Below, piece after piece: positions 16,741 through 25,304 of a stretch of DNA of 55,886 nt; within the stretch, counting starts at the first letter, position 1; each line of letters starts with the position of its first letter. The notes under the pieces are model-generated. The model made no database searches, was not told the DNA's origin, and worked only from the letters and a program-made list of their open reading frames with translations. The DNA is from an uncultured Gemmatimonadota bacterium (GTDB lineage: Bacteria; Gemmatimonadota; Gemmatimonadetes; Gemmatimonadales; GWC2-71-9), in assembly GCA_946887295.1 (NCBI GenBank), contig CAMPKP010000006.1, positions 1 through 55,886 of the forward strand, in the 5' to 3' direction. Both the position numbers and the translations under genes were made by a program.

Positions 16741-18681
16741 ATGACCGCACCGCCGCCAGTCGGCCGAGTCGTCGCCACCGAGCAGAAGCCCTCGACGCCG
16801 CACCAGTTCCACTTCTGGACCGCGCGCGAATCGGCCATCGGCATCGGCGCGATCGTCCGGGTCCAGGAGCCGGGGCGCACCGTGTACGGAGTCGTGACCG
16901 ACGGGTTCGCCTACTCGGACCTGGTGACCCCGATGCATGCCGTCCTCGGCGCCGACGGCGATCCCGTGGCCGCAGGCCAGGAGCCTACCGCCCGCGCCGA
17001 GATCCGGCTCTTCACCGCGGCGGTCCTGCGCCAGATTCCGGAGGAGCCGCTCCAGCCGGTGCCGCTCGGTCCGGTCTGGCTGGCCGATGACGCCGATGTG
17101 TTGCTCGCGCTTCGCATGGACGGCTACACCGGCGGCGAGCGGGCGAGCGGCGTGCCCGTCGGGCTCTACGCTGCCGGCGGACTGGAGTCGCCGGTCTATC
17201 TCGACTGCGACTTCCTCCTCGGTCCCGAGGCGGCCCATCTCAACATCACCGGCGTCTCCGGGCTCGCCACCAAGACCAGCGCGGTCGAGTTCCTCCTCTC
17301 GAGCATCTTCCAGACCTTCCCGCGGCACAAGGGCTCGGTGGCCGCGCTCTGCTTCAACGTGAAGGGGCCGGACCTCTGCTTCCTCGACCAGCCCACCGCG
17401 CTGTCCGACGAGGATCGGCGGATCTACCAGCGTCTGGGACTTCGCGCCGAGCCCTTTCCGGACGTCCACTACTACGCCCCGCTTCGCCCCGACGGCGTGA
17501 ACCTCAATACCCTCCGCACCAACGAGGCTCTCGCCGGGAATACCGAGCCCCTCATCTGGGGACTCCGCGAGGTGCTCGACTACGCCGAGGTCGTGCTCAA
17601 TCGGGACGACGTGGACGCCAAGGCGGACGCCTTCATCGATTTCCTGGCCGAGCGGGTCGTGGGCCGGGAGTATCAGGACGACATGCTGCGGGGCCGCCCC
17701 TTCCAGGTGCAGAGCTTCGCCGATCTGGAGGAGTTCTTCCGCGCCATCTTCGATTTCATGGAGGTCCTGGGGAAAGGCGGAGAGGTGTGGAAGACCCACC
17801 ACCTGGCCACCATCCGCAAGGTGCGCAACCGGCTGAGCAACATCTCGACGCGCTCCAAGGGCCTGGTGACCGACGATGGCGCGGCCAACGATCTGCCCTG
17901 GGGGTGCTTCGCCGACCGCAGCGTCCACGTGGTGGACGTGGCCGGTCTGGATCCGCTGGCCCAGGACCTGGTCTTCGCGCGCATCGTCTCCAAGCTGCGG
18001 GAGCATCTGGAGCGGCGGGATCTCGGCGTGGACCACGTCGTGGTGTTCGTGGACGAGCTCAACAAGTACGCGCCCGGCGACGGCCCTGAGACCTACGTTC
18101 GCAAGATGCTCCTCGACCTCTCCGAGCGGGGGCGCTATCTCGGACTGGTCCTCTTCTCGGCCCAGCAGTTCAGGTCCCAGGTGCAGCGGCGAGTGGTGGG
18201 GAACGCGGGGACGGGCGTCTACGGGCGGATGGATGCCGACGAGCTGGCGACGCCCGGCTACGCCACGCTCTCGCCCGCCACCAAGATCAAGCTCGCCACG
18301 CTTCCCAAGGGCGAGCTGATGGTGCGCCATCCGCACTTCACCCAGCCGATCTTCGTCAAGTTTCCCCGGCCGCCGGTGCTCGGCGGCCGCGAGGGAATCG
18401 AGCGCTATCCCCCCTCGGGCGACGTCCCGTTCGCGGAGGCGGTCGCGCGCCGGCTTCGATCCCTCGACCGGCGGATCCCGGTCGAGGCGGTGTTCGCCGC
18501 CATCGACGGCCGCCGCGAGGACGATGTCCGGCGGGCCCTGTCGGCCACTCGACGCGAGCGGCCGGTCGATCCGCTCACCTATTTCGTGGCCTGCCTCGGC
18601 AAACGGGTGACGGCGGAGGTGGTGCTCCCCCGGCGCGGGATCCCTGCCGTCCGCCGGGGCGACGACGGCTACGGCGCTTGA
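16741..18681 (+). CDS. herA: HerA-like DNA-translocating ATPase
   Basis: A 646-residue ATPase of the HerA/FtsK superfamily. An N-terminal beta-rich region (AIVRVQEPGRTVYGVVTD) is the HAS-barrel-like domain. The P-loop at 171-180 is GVSGLATKTS, with threonine where GKT/S proteins have the final glycine. Walker B is VVVFVDELNKYAP (D438, E439). FSAQQFRSQVQRRVVGNAG is the sensor/arginine-finger-like region. HerA hexamers pump DNA during end resection with NurA and Mre11-Rad50, whose homologues flank it. The ATG at 16741 is 11 nt after glpD. Confidence 0.85.
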   Translation: MTAPPPVGRVVATEQKPSTPHQFHFWTARESAIGIGAIVRVQEPGRTVYGVVTDGFAYSDLVTPMHAVLGADGDPVAAGQEPTARAEIRLFTAAVLRQIPEEPLQPVPLGPVWLADDADVLLALRMDGYTGGERASGVPVGLYAAGGLESPVYLDCDFLLGPEAAHLNITGVSGLATKTSAVEFLLSSIFQTFPRHKGSVAALCFNVKGPDLCFLDQPTALSDEDRRIYQRLGLRAEPFPDVHYYAPLRPDGVNLNTLRTNEALAGNTEPLIWGLREVLDYAEVVLNRDDVDAKADAFIDFLAERVVGREYQDDMLRGRPFQVQSFADLEEFFRAIFDFMEVLGKGGEVWKTHHLATIRKVRNRLSNISTRSKGLVTDDGAANDLPWGCFADRSVHVVDVAGLDPLAQDLVFARIVSKLREHLERRDLGVDHVVVFVDELNKYAPGDGPETYVRKMLLDLSERGRYLGLVLFSAQQFRSQVQRRVVGNAGTGVYGRMDADELATPGYATLSPATKIKLATLPKGELMVRHPHFTQPIFVKFPRPPVLGGREGIERYPPSGDVPFAEAVARRLRSLDRRIPVEAVFAAIDGRREDDVRRALSATRRERPVDPLTYFVACLGKRVTAEVVLPRRGIPAVRRGDDGYGA

Positions 18682-18690
18682 TAAATCGCG

Positions 18691-18718
18691 GTCTCACATG
18701 ACATTTCCAGTGTGAGAC
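18691..18718 (+). promoter_or_regulatory. Inverted repeat covering the sbcD start codon
   Basis: GTCTCACA (18691-18698) and TGTGAGAC (18711-18718) are perfectly complementary arms with a 12-nt loop. The GTG start of sbcD (18712-18714) lies in the right arm, and no Shine-Dalgarno sequence is visible. In RNA the hairpin would hide the start. A five-codon frame, ATG at 18698 to TGA at 18713-18715, runs through the loop and ends in a GTGA overlap with sbcD. Confidence 0.45.
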
Positions 18719-19890
18719 TGGCCCACCTGGCCGATCCCCACCTGGGAGTTCGGCAGTATCATCGTCAGACTCCGTCCGGCATCAACCAACGGGAAGCGGA
18801 CGTTGCCCGCGCCTTTCGGCTCGCCGTCGACGGGGTCATCGCGGCGCGCCCCGACGCGGTCGTCGTGGCGGGCGACCTGTTCCATTCCGTTCGCCCCACC
18901 AACGCTGCGATCGTCTTCGCCTTCAAGCAATTCCAGCGGCTCCGGGAGTCGCTGCCGCAGGCCCCGATCGTGCTCGTCGCCGGCAACCACGACACCCCAC
19001 GCTCCGCGGAGACGGGCTCCATCCTCCGGCTCTTCGAGGAGCTCGGTGTGGATGTCGCGGTGGACCAGGCTCGCCGCCTCGAGTACCCGGCGCTCGATCT
19101 CTCGGTCCTGGCCGTGCCGCACCACGCACTCGTTTCCGCCGAGCGCCCCGAGCTGCGCCCGGACGGAGCCGCGCGCCATCGGGTGCTGGTGCTGCACGGC
19201 GAGATCGAGGGAGTGCTGCCCACCCAGCGGCACACCGTGGAATACGGCGGCGCCCTGGTCGGGCTTCGGGAGCTGGGCGTGGAGGAGTGGAGCTACGTCG
19301 CCCTCGGCCATTACCACGTGCAGCACGAGGTGGCCCCGAACACCTGGTACTCGGGCTCTCTCGAGTACGTCGGCACCAATCTCTGGGGCGAGCTGGCCGA
19401 CGAGGCGGAGCGGGGGATCCGCGGCAAGGGATGGCTGCTCGCCGATCTCGAGCGCGGCACGGTCAGCCGCGAGCCGGTGCCGGCCTCCCGCCCGATCATC
19501 GATCTCGATCCGGTGCACGGCGAAGGTCTCGGCCCGGAGGCGCTGGACAAGCTGATCCAGGAGCGGCTCCGCGCCATTCCCGGCGGCGTCGTCGACCGCA
19601 TCGTGAGGCTCCGGGTCTACGACGTCCCCCGGCACGTGGCGCGCGAGCTCGATCACGCGGCCATCCGCGCCTGCAAGGCCGAGGCGCTGCACCTCCATCT
19701 CGACATCCGCCGACCCGAGGTGAATCGGATCGTCGGTGTCGGCGCTCCCGGGCGGCGGCAGACCCTGCCCGAGCTGGTGCGCACGTACCTGAGCCGCCGT
19801 CCCCTCCCGGCCGAGCTCGACCGCGAGGCGTTCGTGCGGCTCGGCGACGAGCTGATGGATTCCGTCGAGCGCGACCTGGCGGGGACCTGA
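18712..19890 (+). CDS. sbcD: DNA repair exonuclease SbcD/Mre11
   Basis: A 392-residue calcineurin-like phosphoesterase. All five metal-binding motifs are visible: ADPHLG (D8, H10), GDLFH at 54-58, GNHD at 91-94, HGEIEG near 162, and GHYH at 199-202. It is the nuclease subunit of the SbcCD/Mre11-Rad50 complex that trims double-strand ends and hairpins. Start is GTG at 18712 because MRLAHLADPHLG is the standard N-terminus; the start codon is inside an inverted repeat. The stop TGA at 19888-19890 overlaps the ATG of sbcC (TGATG), so the two subunits are coupled. The length fits the family. Confidence 0.93.
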   Translation: MRLAHLADPHLGVRQYHRQTPSGINQREADVARAFRLAVDGVIAARPDAVVVAGDLFHSVRPTNAAIVFAFKQFQRLRESLPQAPIVLVAGNHDTPRSAETGSILRLFEELGVDVAVDQARRLEYPALDLSVLAVPHHALVSAERPELRPDGAARHRVLVLHGEIEGVLPTQRHTVEYGGALVGLRELGVEEWSYVALGHYHVQHEVAPNTWYSGSLEYVGTNLWGELADEAERGIRGKGWLLADLERGTVSREPVPASRPIIDLDPVHGEGLGPEALDKLIQERLRAIPGGVVDRIVRLRVYDVPRHVARELDHAAIRACKAEALHLHLDIRRPEVNRIVGVGAPGRRQTLPELVRTYLSRRPLPAELDREAFVRLGDELMDSVERDLAGT

Positions 19891-22310
19891 TGCAGATCGA
19901 CCGCATCCACCTCCGCAACTTCCGCCAGCACGAGGACACCGAGCTGGAGTTCGGTGCGGGCCTGACCGGGATCATCGGCCCCAACGGCGCGGGCAAGACC
20001 ACGATTCTCGAGGCCATCGCCTGGGCGATGTACGGCATGCCGGCCGCTCGCGGGAGCCGCGACACCATCCGGCGCCGCGGGGCGGGGCCGCGGGACCGCG
20101 TCGAGGTGGAGATGGAGTTCACCCTCGGCCCCCACCACTTCCGGATCGTGCGCTCGCTCGGTGGGGCCCAGCTCTACCAGGACGGCGACGCCTCGCCGGT
20201 GGCCAACAGCCTGGCCTCGGTCACCGAGCGCGTCACTCGCCTTCTGGGAATGTCGCGCGAGGAGTTCTTCAACACGTACTTCACCGGCCAGAAGGAGCTC
20301 GCGGTGATGGCCGCGATGAGCGCGCCGGAGCGAGCCCAGTTCCTGTCGCGCGTCCTCGGTTACGACCGGATCCGGATCGCGCAGGAGCGGCTGAGAGAGA
20401 AGCGCTCCGCCCTGCGCGCCCGGCTGGAGGCGCTCCGCGCGAGCCTCGGCGATCCCGCCGAGCTGGACGAGGACGAGGCCCGGGCGCGAGAGCGTGTCGC
20501 GGCGGCGGCCGCGGCCGAGGCCGCTGCCGGGGCGTCGTGGGAGGCGGCGGAGCGGCGGCTGGCCGAGCTGCGCCCCCGGGTGGAGCAGCTCCAGCAGCTG
20601 CGCGATGCCGCCCTCGGGCTCGAGGCCGAGCTGCGCGTCGCCGAGCATGCGGCGGGCTCCGCCGGTCAGAGCGTCGAGCGGCTCGAGCGCGAGATCGCCG
20701 AGGCCCAGGCCTCGGGAGCGAGGCTCGCGGAAGTCGCCCGGAAGCTCGAGGTGCTCCCGGGGCTGCGAGGCGAGTGCGAGATGCTGGACCGTCTGGCCGA
20801 GGCGCACGCCCGCCGCAAGGGGCTCACGGCGCAGCTGGCCGACGTGCGCAACCACCTGGCATCGGTCGAGGAACGGATGGGACGCCTGCCCGCGGGATCG
20901 AGCGTGGAGGCCGCACGGCTCCGCACCAGCGAGCTGCGCGCCTCGCTCACAGCCGTGACGCTCGAGGCCGAGAGCGCCCGGACTGCGTGGGTACGCGACG
21001 CGCAGGATGCCCGCACCAAGCGCCAGGGGCTGGTCGACCACTATCAGGAGCTGCGGGAGCAGCGCCAGAGGCTGGTGAAGGCCGGGCCGCAGGGAGACTG
21101 TCCCACCTGTACCCGTCCCCTGGGCGCGGAATACGAGAACGTGCTCGGCCTTCTGGACCGCCAGATGGAGGAGGTCGTCACCAACGGGAACTTCTACAAG
21201 CAGCGCATCGACCAGCTCCAGAACGAGCCGCCGGAGCTGGACCAGCTCGACGGGCTGCGCCTCCGCCTGGAGCAGAATCTCTCCGAGGTCACCGCCGAGC
21301 TGGGCCGGCTCGAGGCCCAGGCGCAGGACGCCGCGCCGTTGGCCGAGGAGCGGACGCGGCTGCTCGCCCGGGTGGCGGATCTGGAGGCGGCGGTCGGCGC
21401 GGAGCCGGCGGCATACGACGAGCGTCACCATCGCGAGATCCAGGCCGGCATCCGGGCGCTGGAGCCGCTCGCGCTGGAGGCGGAGCGGCTGCGCGTCGTC
21501 GGTGAGCGCGCGGCGGCGATCGGTGAGGAGCTCGATGGCGCCCGTCGTGACCTTGCGGCAGCGGTCGCGCGGGTCGCCGGGCTGCGGGCACGGGTGGCGG
21601 AGCTGGGGTACAGCGATCAGGCCCACAAGGAGGCGAGGGAGGCCGCGGCAGGGGCCGAGCGCGGGCGGCGGGAGGCGGAGCTGGCGCTGGCGCGCGCGAA
21701 AGGGGAGAGCGGGGCCGCCGCCGAGGCGGTGCAGGCCGCCGAGCGGCGCCGCCTGGAGTGGACCGCGCGGGAGCGCGAGTCCACCGCCACCGCGCGGGAC
21801 CTCGCGCTCCACCAGGAGCTGGACCGCGCCCTCTCGGATCTCCGGGGTGAGCTCAACGCAACGCTTCGGCCCGACCTCTCGGACCTGGCGTCCGCCTTCC
21901 TCCGCGATCTCACCAACGGGCGCTATACGGAACTGGAGCTCAACGAGGATTACGGAGCGATCCTGCTCGACGACGGCGATCCCAAGACCGTCATCTCCGG
22001 TGGGGAGGAGGACGTCGCCAATCTGGCGCTCCGCCTGGCTATCAGCCAGATGATCGCCGAGCGCGCGGGACAGCCGCTCTCGCTGCTGGTCCTCGACGAG
22101 ATCTTCGGCTCCCTCGACGAGGATCGACGGACGGCCGTGGTGGATCTGCTCCGCAGCCTCGCCGATCGCTTTCCCCAGGTCATTCTCATCACCCACATCG
22201 ACTCGGTGCGGGATGGGTTCGATCGGGTGATCCGGGTGGGACTGGACGTGGCGAGAGGGGTCGCCACGGCGCGGGACGAACCGCTGGCGGGGCACGATGT
22301 GGCGGCCTGA
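19890..22310 (+). CDS. sbcC: DNA repair ATPase SbcC/Rad50
   Basis: An 806-residue SMC-like ATPase. Walker A GPNGAGKTT is at 30-38, with the N-terminal lobe start MQIDRIHLRNFRQHEDTEL. Long Ala/Glu/Arg-rich coiled coils flank the zinc hook CPTC (C404, C407). The ABC signature ISGGEEDVANLALRL is near 702 and Walker B LLVLDEIFGSLDED near 732. It is on the short side for SbcC but close to Rad50-type proteins of archaea and deep-branching bacteria. It partners the SbcD product, and its 3' end overlaps the GNAT gene by 14 nt. Confidence 0.93.
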   Translation: MQIDRIHLRNFRQHEDTELEFGAGLTGIIGPNGAGKTTILEAIAWAMYGMPAARGSRDTIRRRGAGPRDRVEVEMEFTLGPHHFRIVRSLGGAQLYQDGDASPVANSLASVTERVTRLLGMSREEFFNTYFTGQKELAVMAAMSAPERAQFLSRVLGYDRIRIAQERLREKRSALRARLEALRASLGDPAELDEDEARARERVAAAAAAEAAAGASWEAAERRLAELRPRVEQLQQLRDAALGLEAELRVAEHAAGSAGQSVERLEREIAEAQASGARLAEVARKLEVLPGLRGECEMLDRLAEAHARRKGLTAQLADVRNHLASVEERMGRLPAGSSVEAARLRTSELRASLTAVTLEAESARTAWVRDAQDARTKRQGLVDHYQELREQRQRLVKAGPQGDCPTCTRPLGAEYENVLGLLDRQMEEVVTNGNFYKQRIDQLQNEPPELDQLDGLRLRLEQNLSEVTAELGRLEAQAQDAAPLAEERTRLLARVADLEAAVGAEPAAYDERHHREIQAGIRALEPLALEAERLRVVGERAAAIGEELDGARRDLAAAVARVAGLRARVAELGYSDQAHKEAREAAAGAERGRREAELALARAKGESGAAAEAVQAAERRRLEWTARERESTATARDLALHQELDRALSDLRGELNATLRPDLSDLASAFLRDLTNGRYTELELNEDYGAILLDDGDPKTVISGGEEDVANLALRLAISQMIAERAGQPLSLLVLDEIFGSLDEDRRTAVVDLLRSLADRFPQVILITHIDSVRDGFDRVIRVGLDVARGVATARDEPLAGHDVAA

Positions 22311-23256
22311 CCGAAGCGTGCGGGGGCCGGACCGACCGGGCTACCGGGACATCGATCCGCTCAACCGGGTCTTCGCCGAGGCGTTCACCGACCGCTACAG
22401 CCGCGACGGCCTGGTCGGAGTGCGAGTACCGCAGCTGAACCCGCTGGTCTGGCGCTACGCCATCGACGATGCCGGCGACGGGGCGATGGTCTGGCGCGAT
22501 ACCGAGGGCCACATGGTCGCGTTCAACATGGTCCACCGCTCCGGCACCGAAGGCTGGATGGGCCCGCTCGCCGTCCGGCCCGACCGCCAGGGCGAAGGGC
22601 TCGGCTCGCTGATGGTGCGGACCGGGATCGAGTGGCTCCGCGGCCAGGGGGCTACGACCATCGGCCTGGAAACCATGCCCCGCACGGTCGACAACATCGG
22701 CTTTTACAGCCGGATCGGGCTGGTGCCGGGACACCTGACGGTCACCCTGGTCCGCGACGTGCCGCGGCGCACCTCCGGAGCGGTGGAGCTCCTCTCGCGA
22801 GGTCCGGGCCCGGCGGAGCAGGGGATCGCGGAATGCCGGCGGCTCACCGAGTCGCTGCTGCCCGGTGTGGACTTCACCCGGGAGATCGCGCTGACGCGGG
22901 AGCTCGCCATCGGCGACATCACGCTGATCCGCGAGGCCGCCGAGCTGGTCGCGTTCGCGCTGTGGCACTCCACCCCGCTCGCCGCGGGGCGGCCCAAGGA
23001 CGAGCTGCGGGTGTTGAAGCTCGCCGCCCGGGATTCGGACGCCTTCGACCGGCTGCTGGACGCCCTCCCCGCGGCGGCGGCGGGCGAGCGGGTGAACCGC
23101 GTCTCCGTGCGCTGCCAGACCGAGTTCGCCTCGGCATATCTCCGGCTGGTGGCGCGAGGCTACCGGGTGCATTGGACGGATTTGCGGATGACGCTCGAAG
23201 GGTTCGAGCAGCGCGCGCCCGAGGGCGGGATCGTGATGTCCAACTGGGAGATCTGA
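22297..23256 (+). CDS. GNAT-family N-acetyltransferase, two-domain
   Basis: A 319-residue protein. The N-terminal half has the acetyl-CoA site MGPLAVRPDRQGEGLGSLMV (GNAT motif A, Q/RxxGxG/A as RQGEGLG) and the beta-bulge segment ETMPRTVDNIGFYSRIGL. The C-terminal half, from about residue 165, may be a second degenerate GNAT-like domain, ending TEFASAYLRLVARGYRVHW. Its ATG overlaps the sbcC stop region by 14 nt, so it is the last gene of the repair operon. Substrate unknown; it may acetylate a protein or small molecule and need not act in repair. Confidence 0.8.
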   Translation: MWRPDRSVRGPDRPGYRDIDPLNRVFAEAFTDRYSRDGLVGVRVPQLNPLVWRYAIDDAGDGAMVWRDTEGHMVAFNMVHRSGTEGWMGPLAVRPDRQGEGLGSLMVRTGIEWLRGQGATTIGLETMPRTVDNIGFYSRIGLVPGHLTVTLVRDVPRRTSGAVELLSRGPGPAEQGIAECRRLTESLLPGVDFTREIALTRELAIGDITLIREAAELVAFALWHSTPLAAGRPKDELRVLKLAARDSDAFDRLLDALPAAAAGERVNRVSVRCQTEFASAYLRLVARGYRVHWTDLRMTLEGFEQRAPEGGIVMSNWEI

Positions 23257-23258
23257 GC

Positions 23259-23281
23259 CGTCAGGCTCCTTCGGCCTGACG
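23259..23281. terminator. Hairpin between convergent GNAT and response-regulator genes
   Basis: CGTCAGGC and GCCTGACG form a perfect 8-bp stem around a 7-nt loop exactly at the convergent junction; it includes the last codons of the minus-strand gene. No T-tract follows on either strand, so it is a weak or Rho-assisted bidirectional terminator at best. Confidence 0.45.
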
Positions 23282-23692
23282 CCGCGCCGGCACTGGCCCG
23301 GAGGCCAGCAGCTCCTCGACAGACTCGATCAGCCTGGAGGGGAGAAACGGCTTGCGCAGCACGGGGACCGTCGGCTGGTACAGATGATGCGCCTCGAGAT
23401 AGGCGCGGGGATAGCCCGAGATGAACAGCAGCGGGAGCTCGGGACAGTGGCTCCTCATCCATTCCGAGACCTCGCGCCCGCCGAGGATGGGCATGACGAG
23501 GTCGCAGATGACGAGGTCTACCGACGGAGCGTCGCTTTCGAGCAATCCGATCGCCGCGGCGCCGTGGCTGGCCTGGAGCACCTGGTAGCCGGCCTCCCGC
23601 AGCGAGCGGGTGACCAGCCCGCGGACGATGTCCTCGTCGTCCACGATCAGGATCGTGCGTTGCTGGCTCGGTGAAGGATCCGACTGCGGCAA
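23261..23692 (-). CDS. Response regulator, receiver domain only
   Basis: A 143-residue CheY-like receiver. The acidic pocket is IVDDED near residue 16-21, the phosphoacceptor aspartate is in LVICDLVMP, the conserved switch serine is in LFISGYP and the lysine is in LRKPF. No output domain follows, so it must act through a partner or as a phosphate sink. The start is TTG at 23692: the in-frame stop directly upstream (23699-23701, the end of the glycosyltransferase gene) leaves no earlier choice. It lies just downstream of the glycosyltransferase gene in the same frame, so the two may be co-transcribed. No kinase is adjacent. Confidence 0.85.
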   Translation of the reverse strand: MPQSDPSPSQQRTILIVDDEDIVRGLVTRSLREAGYQVLQASHGAAAIGLLESDAPSVDLVICDLVMPILGGREVSEWMRSHCPELPLLFISGYPRAYLEAHHLYQPTVPVLRKPFLPSRLIESVEELLASGPVPARRQAEGA

Positions 23693-23698
23693 AGGCCT

Positions 23699-24862
23699 CT
23701 ACCGGAGGGTTGGGGACTCGCTACTTAGCTGAACGTCCCTCGATCGACCGTGACGGCCGTCACCTGCGGCGAGCACGTCCCGGTAGACGGCGAGCGTCCG
23801 GCCCACGCTGTGCTCCAGGGTGAAGTCGCCCTCGAACCGGCGGCGGCCGTTCATTCCCATTCGGATGCGCAGGTCGGGCGACCTCAGCAGCCGGCTCACG
23901 CGGTCGCGGAGCTGCTCCACGTCGCCGCGGGGCACCAGGTAGCCGTTCTCCTCGTCGCGCACCGATTCGCCGATTCCCCCCACGGCCGAAGCGACCACGG
24001 GCAGACCCGCGCGCATCGACTCCAGGATGCTGAGCGGAAAGCCTTCCCAGTTGGTGGCGAGCAGGCTGAGCTGCGCCTCGCTCAGGATCCGGGCCACGTC
24101 GGTGCGCTGGCCCATGAAGCGCGCCCGCCCGGCTAGGCCCAGGGTGGCCGCCAGCGACTTCATCTCGCCCATGAGCGGTCCGTCACCGATCAGATCCAGC
24201 TCCCACGCTTCGTCCCGAAGGCCGGCGAGAGCCCGAAAGAGCGTAGGATGGTCCTTCTGCGCCCCGAACCGCGCCACCATGACCAGTCGAGGGGGCACCC
24301 GGCCGGGCTGCGCTCGAAGGTCTTCCGACACGTCCGGCATTCCATTGTGGACGGTGACCATGCGATCCGCTCCCGCGATGCGGGCCGCCAGACCGAGCCT
24401 GCGGTCGAACTCGGAGACGGTGATGATCTTGCTGGCGAGCGGACCGACGAGCCGCTCCACCTGTCGGTACACCACCGCCTGCATCGCGGGTACTCCGGGC
24501 GTGAAGGCCCAGCCGTGGACGGTGAAGACGACGGGCACGCGGAGCGATCTGCCGGCGAGGCGGCCGAGGATGCCTGCCTTGGACGAGTGGGTGGCGAGGA
24601 GCTCGGGGCGCAGGTCGGCGAGGGCCGCGTGAATCTCGCGAAGCGCGCGCAGGTCCCGGATGGGGTGAATCGGCACCGAGAGGTGCCGCAGCACCACGAC
24701 CGGAATGCCCAGCTTTCGCAGGTCGTCGATGAACGGGCCGGTCCCGCTGGTGATCACCGACGGCTCATGGCCCTGGGCCAGCACCGCGGACGCGAGGTCA
24801 CGCACGTGGATCTGGGCCCCGCCGATGGGCGAGGCCGTCGTCACGATGTACGTGATCCTCAA
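23699..24862 (-). CDS. Glycosyltransferase family 4
   Basis: A 387-residue GT-B transferase. The N-terminus ITYIVTTASPIGGAQIHVRDLA and the donor site TNWEGFPLSILESMRAGLPVVAS (EX7E) are clear. I chose TTG at 24862 because a strong GGAGG lies nine bases upstream and the first beta-strand starts immediately; the ATG at 25072 would add about 70 low-complexity residues covering a GC-rich palindrome. It likely adds a sugar to the exopolysaccharide unit built by the region to the right, but its orientation puts it in its own transcription unit with the receiver gene. Confidence 0.85.
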   Translation of the reverse strand: MRITYIVTTASPIGGAQIHVRDLASAVLAQGHEPSVITSGTGPFIDDLRKLGIPVVVLRHLSVPIHPIRDLRALREIHAALADLRPELLATHSSKAGILGRLAGRSLRVPVVFTVHGWAFTPGVPAMQAVVYRQVERLVGPLASKIITVSEFDRRLGLAARIAGADRMVTVHNGMPDVSEDLRAQPGRVPPRLVMVARFGAQKDHPTLFRALAGLRDEAWELDLIGDGPLMGEMKSLAATLGLAGRARFMGQRTDVARILSEAQLSLLATNWEGFPLSILESMRAGLPVVASAVGGIGESVRDEENGYLVPRGDVEQLRDRVSRLLRSPDLRIRMGMNGRRRFEGDFTLEHSVGRTLAVYRDVLAAGDGRHGRSRDVQLSSESPTLR

Positions 24863-24958
24863 GTGGGGTGCCTCCGGAGAGGCGCAATCCTGGGCATCGA
24901 ACCTCGCGTCGCTGTGGCCGGAGGGGTCAGAGTCGCGCGTGAGATGGGGTACGGATTG

Positions 24959-24982
24959 GCCGGCCGCGGCACCGCGGCCGGC
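24959..24982. repeat. Perfect 11-bp inverted repeat in glycosyltransferase leader
   Basis: GCCGGCCGCGG and CCGCGGCCGGC are separated by two bases. It lies about 100 nt upstream of the TTG start of the minus-strand glycosyltransferase, so it would form a very stable hairpin in that leader RNA. No U-run follows. Confidence 0.4.
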
Positions 24983-25130
24983 GGGAATTATATCGTGGGG
25001 GAGGAGCGGGCGCGCCCTCTCCGGGAGTGCAGGGGGTCGTCCCAGGGAGCGCGGGGTGTCAACCGGGAGCATGCTGTATAGAAAATATACGCCTTTTTGT
25101 TACAATCGGCCAATATTCCAAGTCAATTAG

Positions 25131-25145
25131 CGTTGATTATTAACG
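25131..25145. promoter_or_regulatory. AT-rich near-palindrome, possible operator
   Basis: CGTTGATTATTAACG is self-complementary at 13 of 15 positions and lies between two TACAAT boxes in the AT-rich region upstream of the lipoprotein gene at 25305. It could bind a repressor or nucleoid protein; this is inference. Confidence 0.3.
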
Positions 25146-25304
25146 ACTTAGTACAATGCTACCGAAGCCTGACTTTCTGCAGTGTCTAAATCTTCTGCTT
25201 GAGATCCTCACTGGAATGCCGTAAATAGATCCAGCCCAAGGGTGGGAGTGGACTGACGGGAGGGTTGGGCACCGCGTGGGAATACCGTAAGGATCCTCCG
25301 AAAA

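Larger units (their letters stand above)
24863..25304. other. 442-bp divergent intergenic region, with AT-rich island
   Basis: No gene is supported here. The left half is GC-rich and holds the 5' leader of the glycosyltransferase with a strong palindrome (24959-24982). The right half, about 25075-25160, is strikingly AT-rich for this genome and holds two TACAAT -10-like boxes (25101-25106, with an extended TG in front; 25152-25157) and a dyad at 25131-25145. It is probably the promoter of the secreted lipoprotein at 25305. Confidence 0.5.

Noticed and set aside
15215..16750. Long minus-strand frame opposite glpD
   Set aside because: Shadow frame of a clear GlpD gene, with no start signal and no domain.
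19653..22295. 880-codon open frame on the minus strand opposite sbcC
   Set aside because: High-GC shadow of sbcC; its translation is rich in Arg, Gly and Pro without any family motif, while sbcC has all Rad50 motifs.
24863..25072. Extension of the GT4 gene to ATG at 25072
   Set aside because: The extra residues have no fold features and cover a GC-rich palindrome; TTG at 24862 has a GGAGG site and starts at the first beta-strand.
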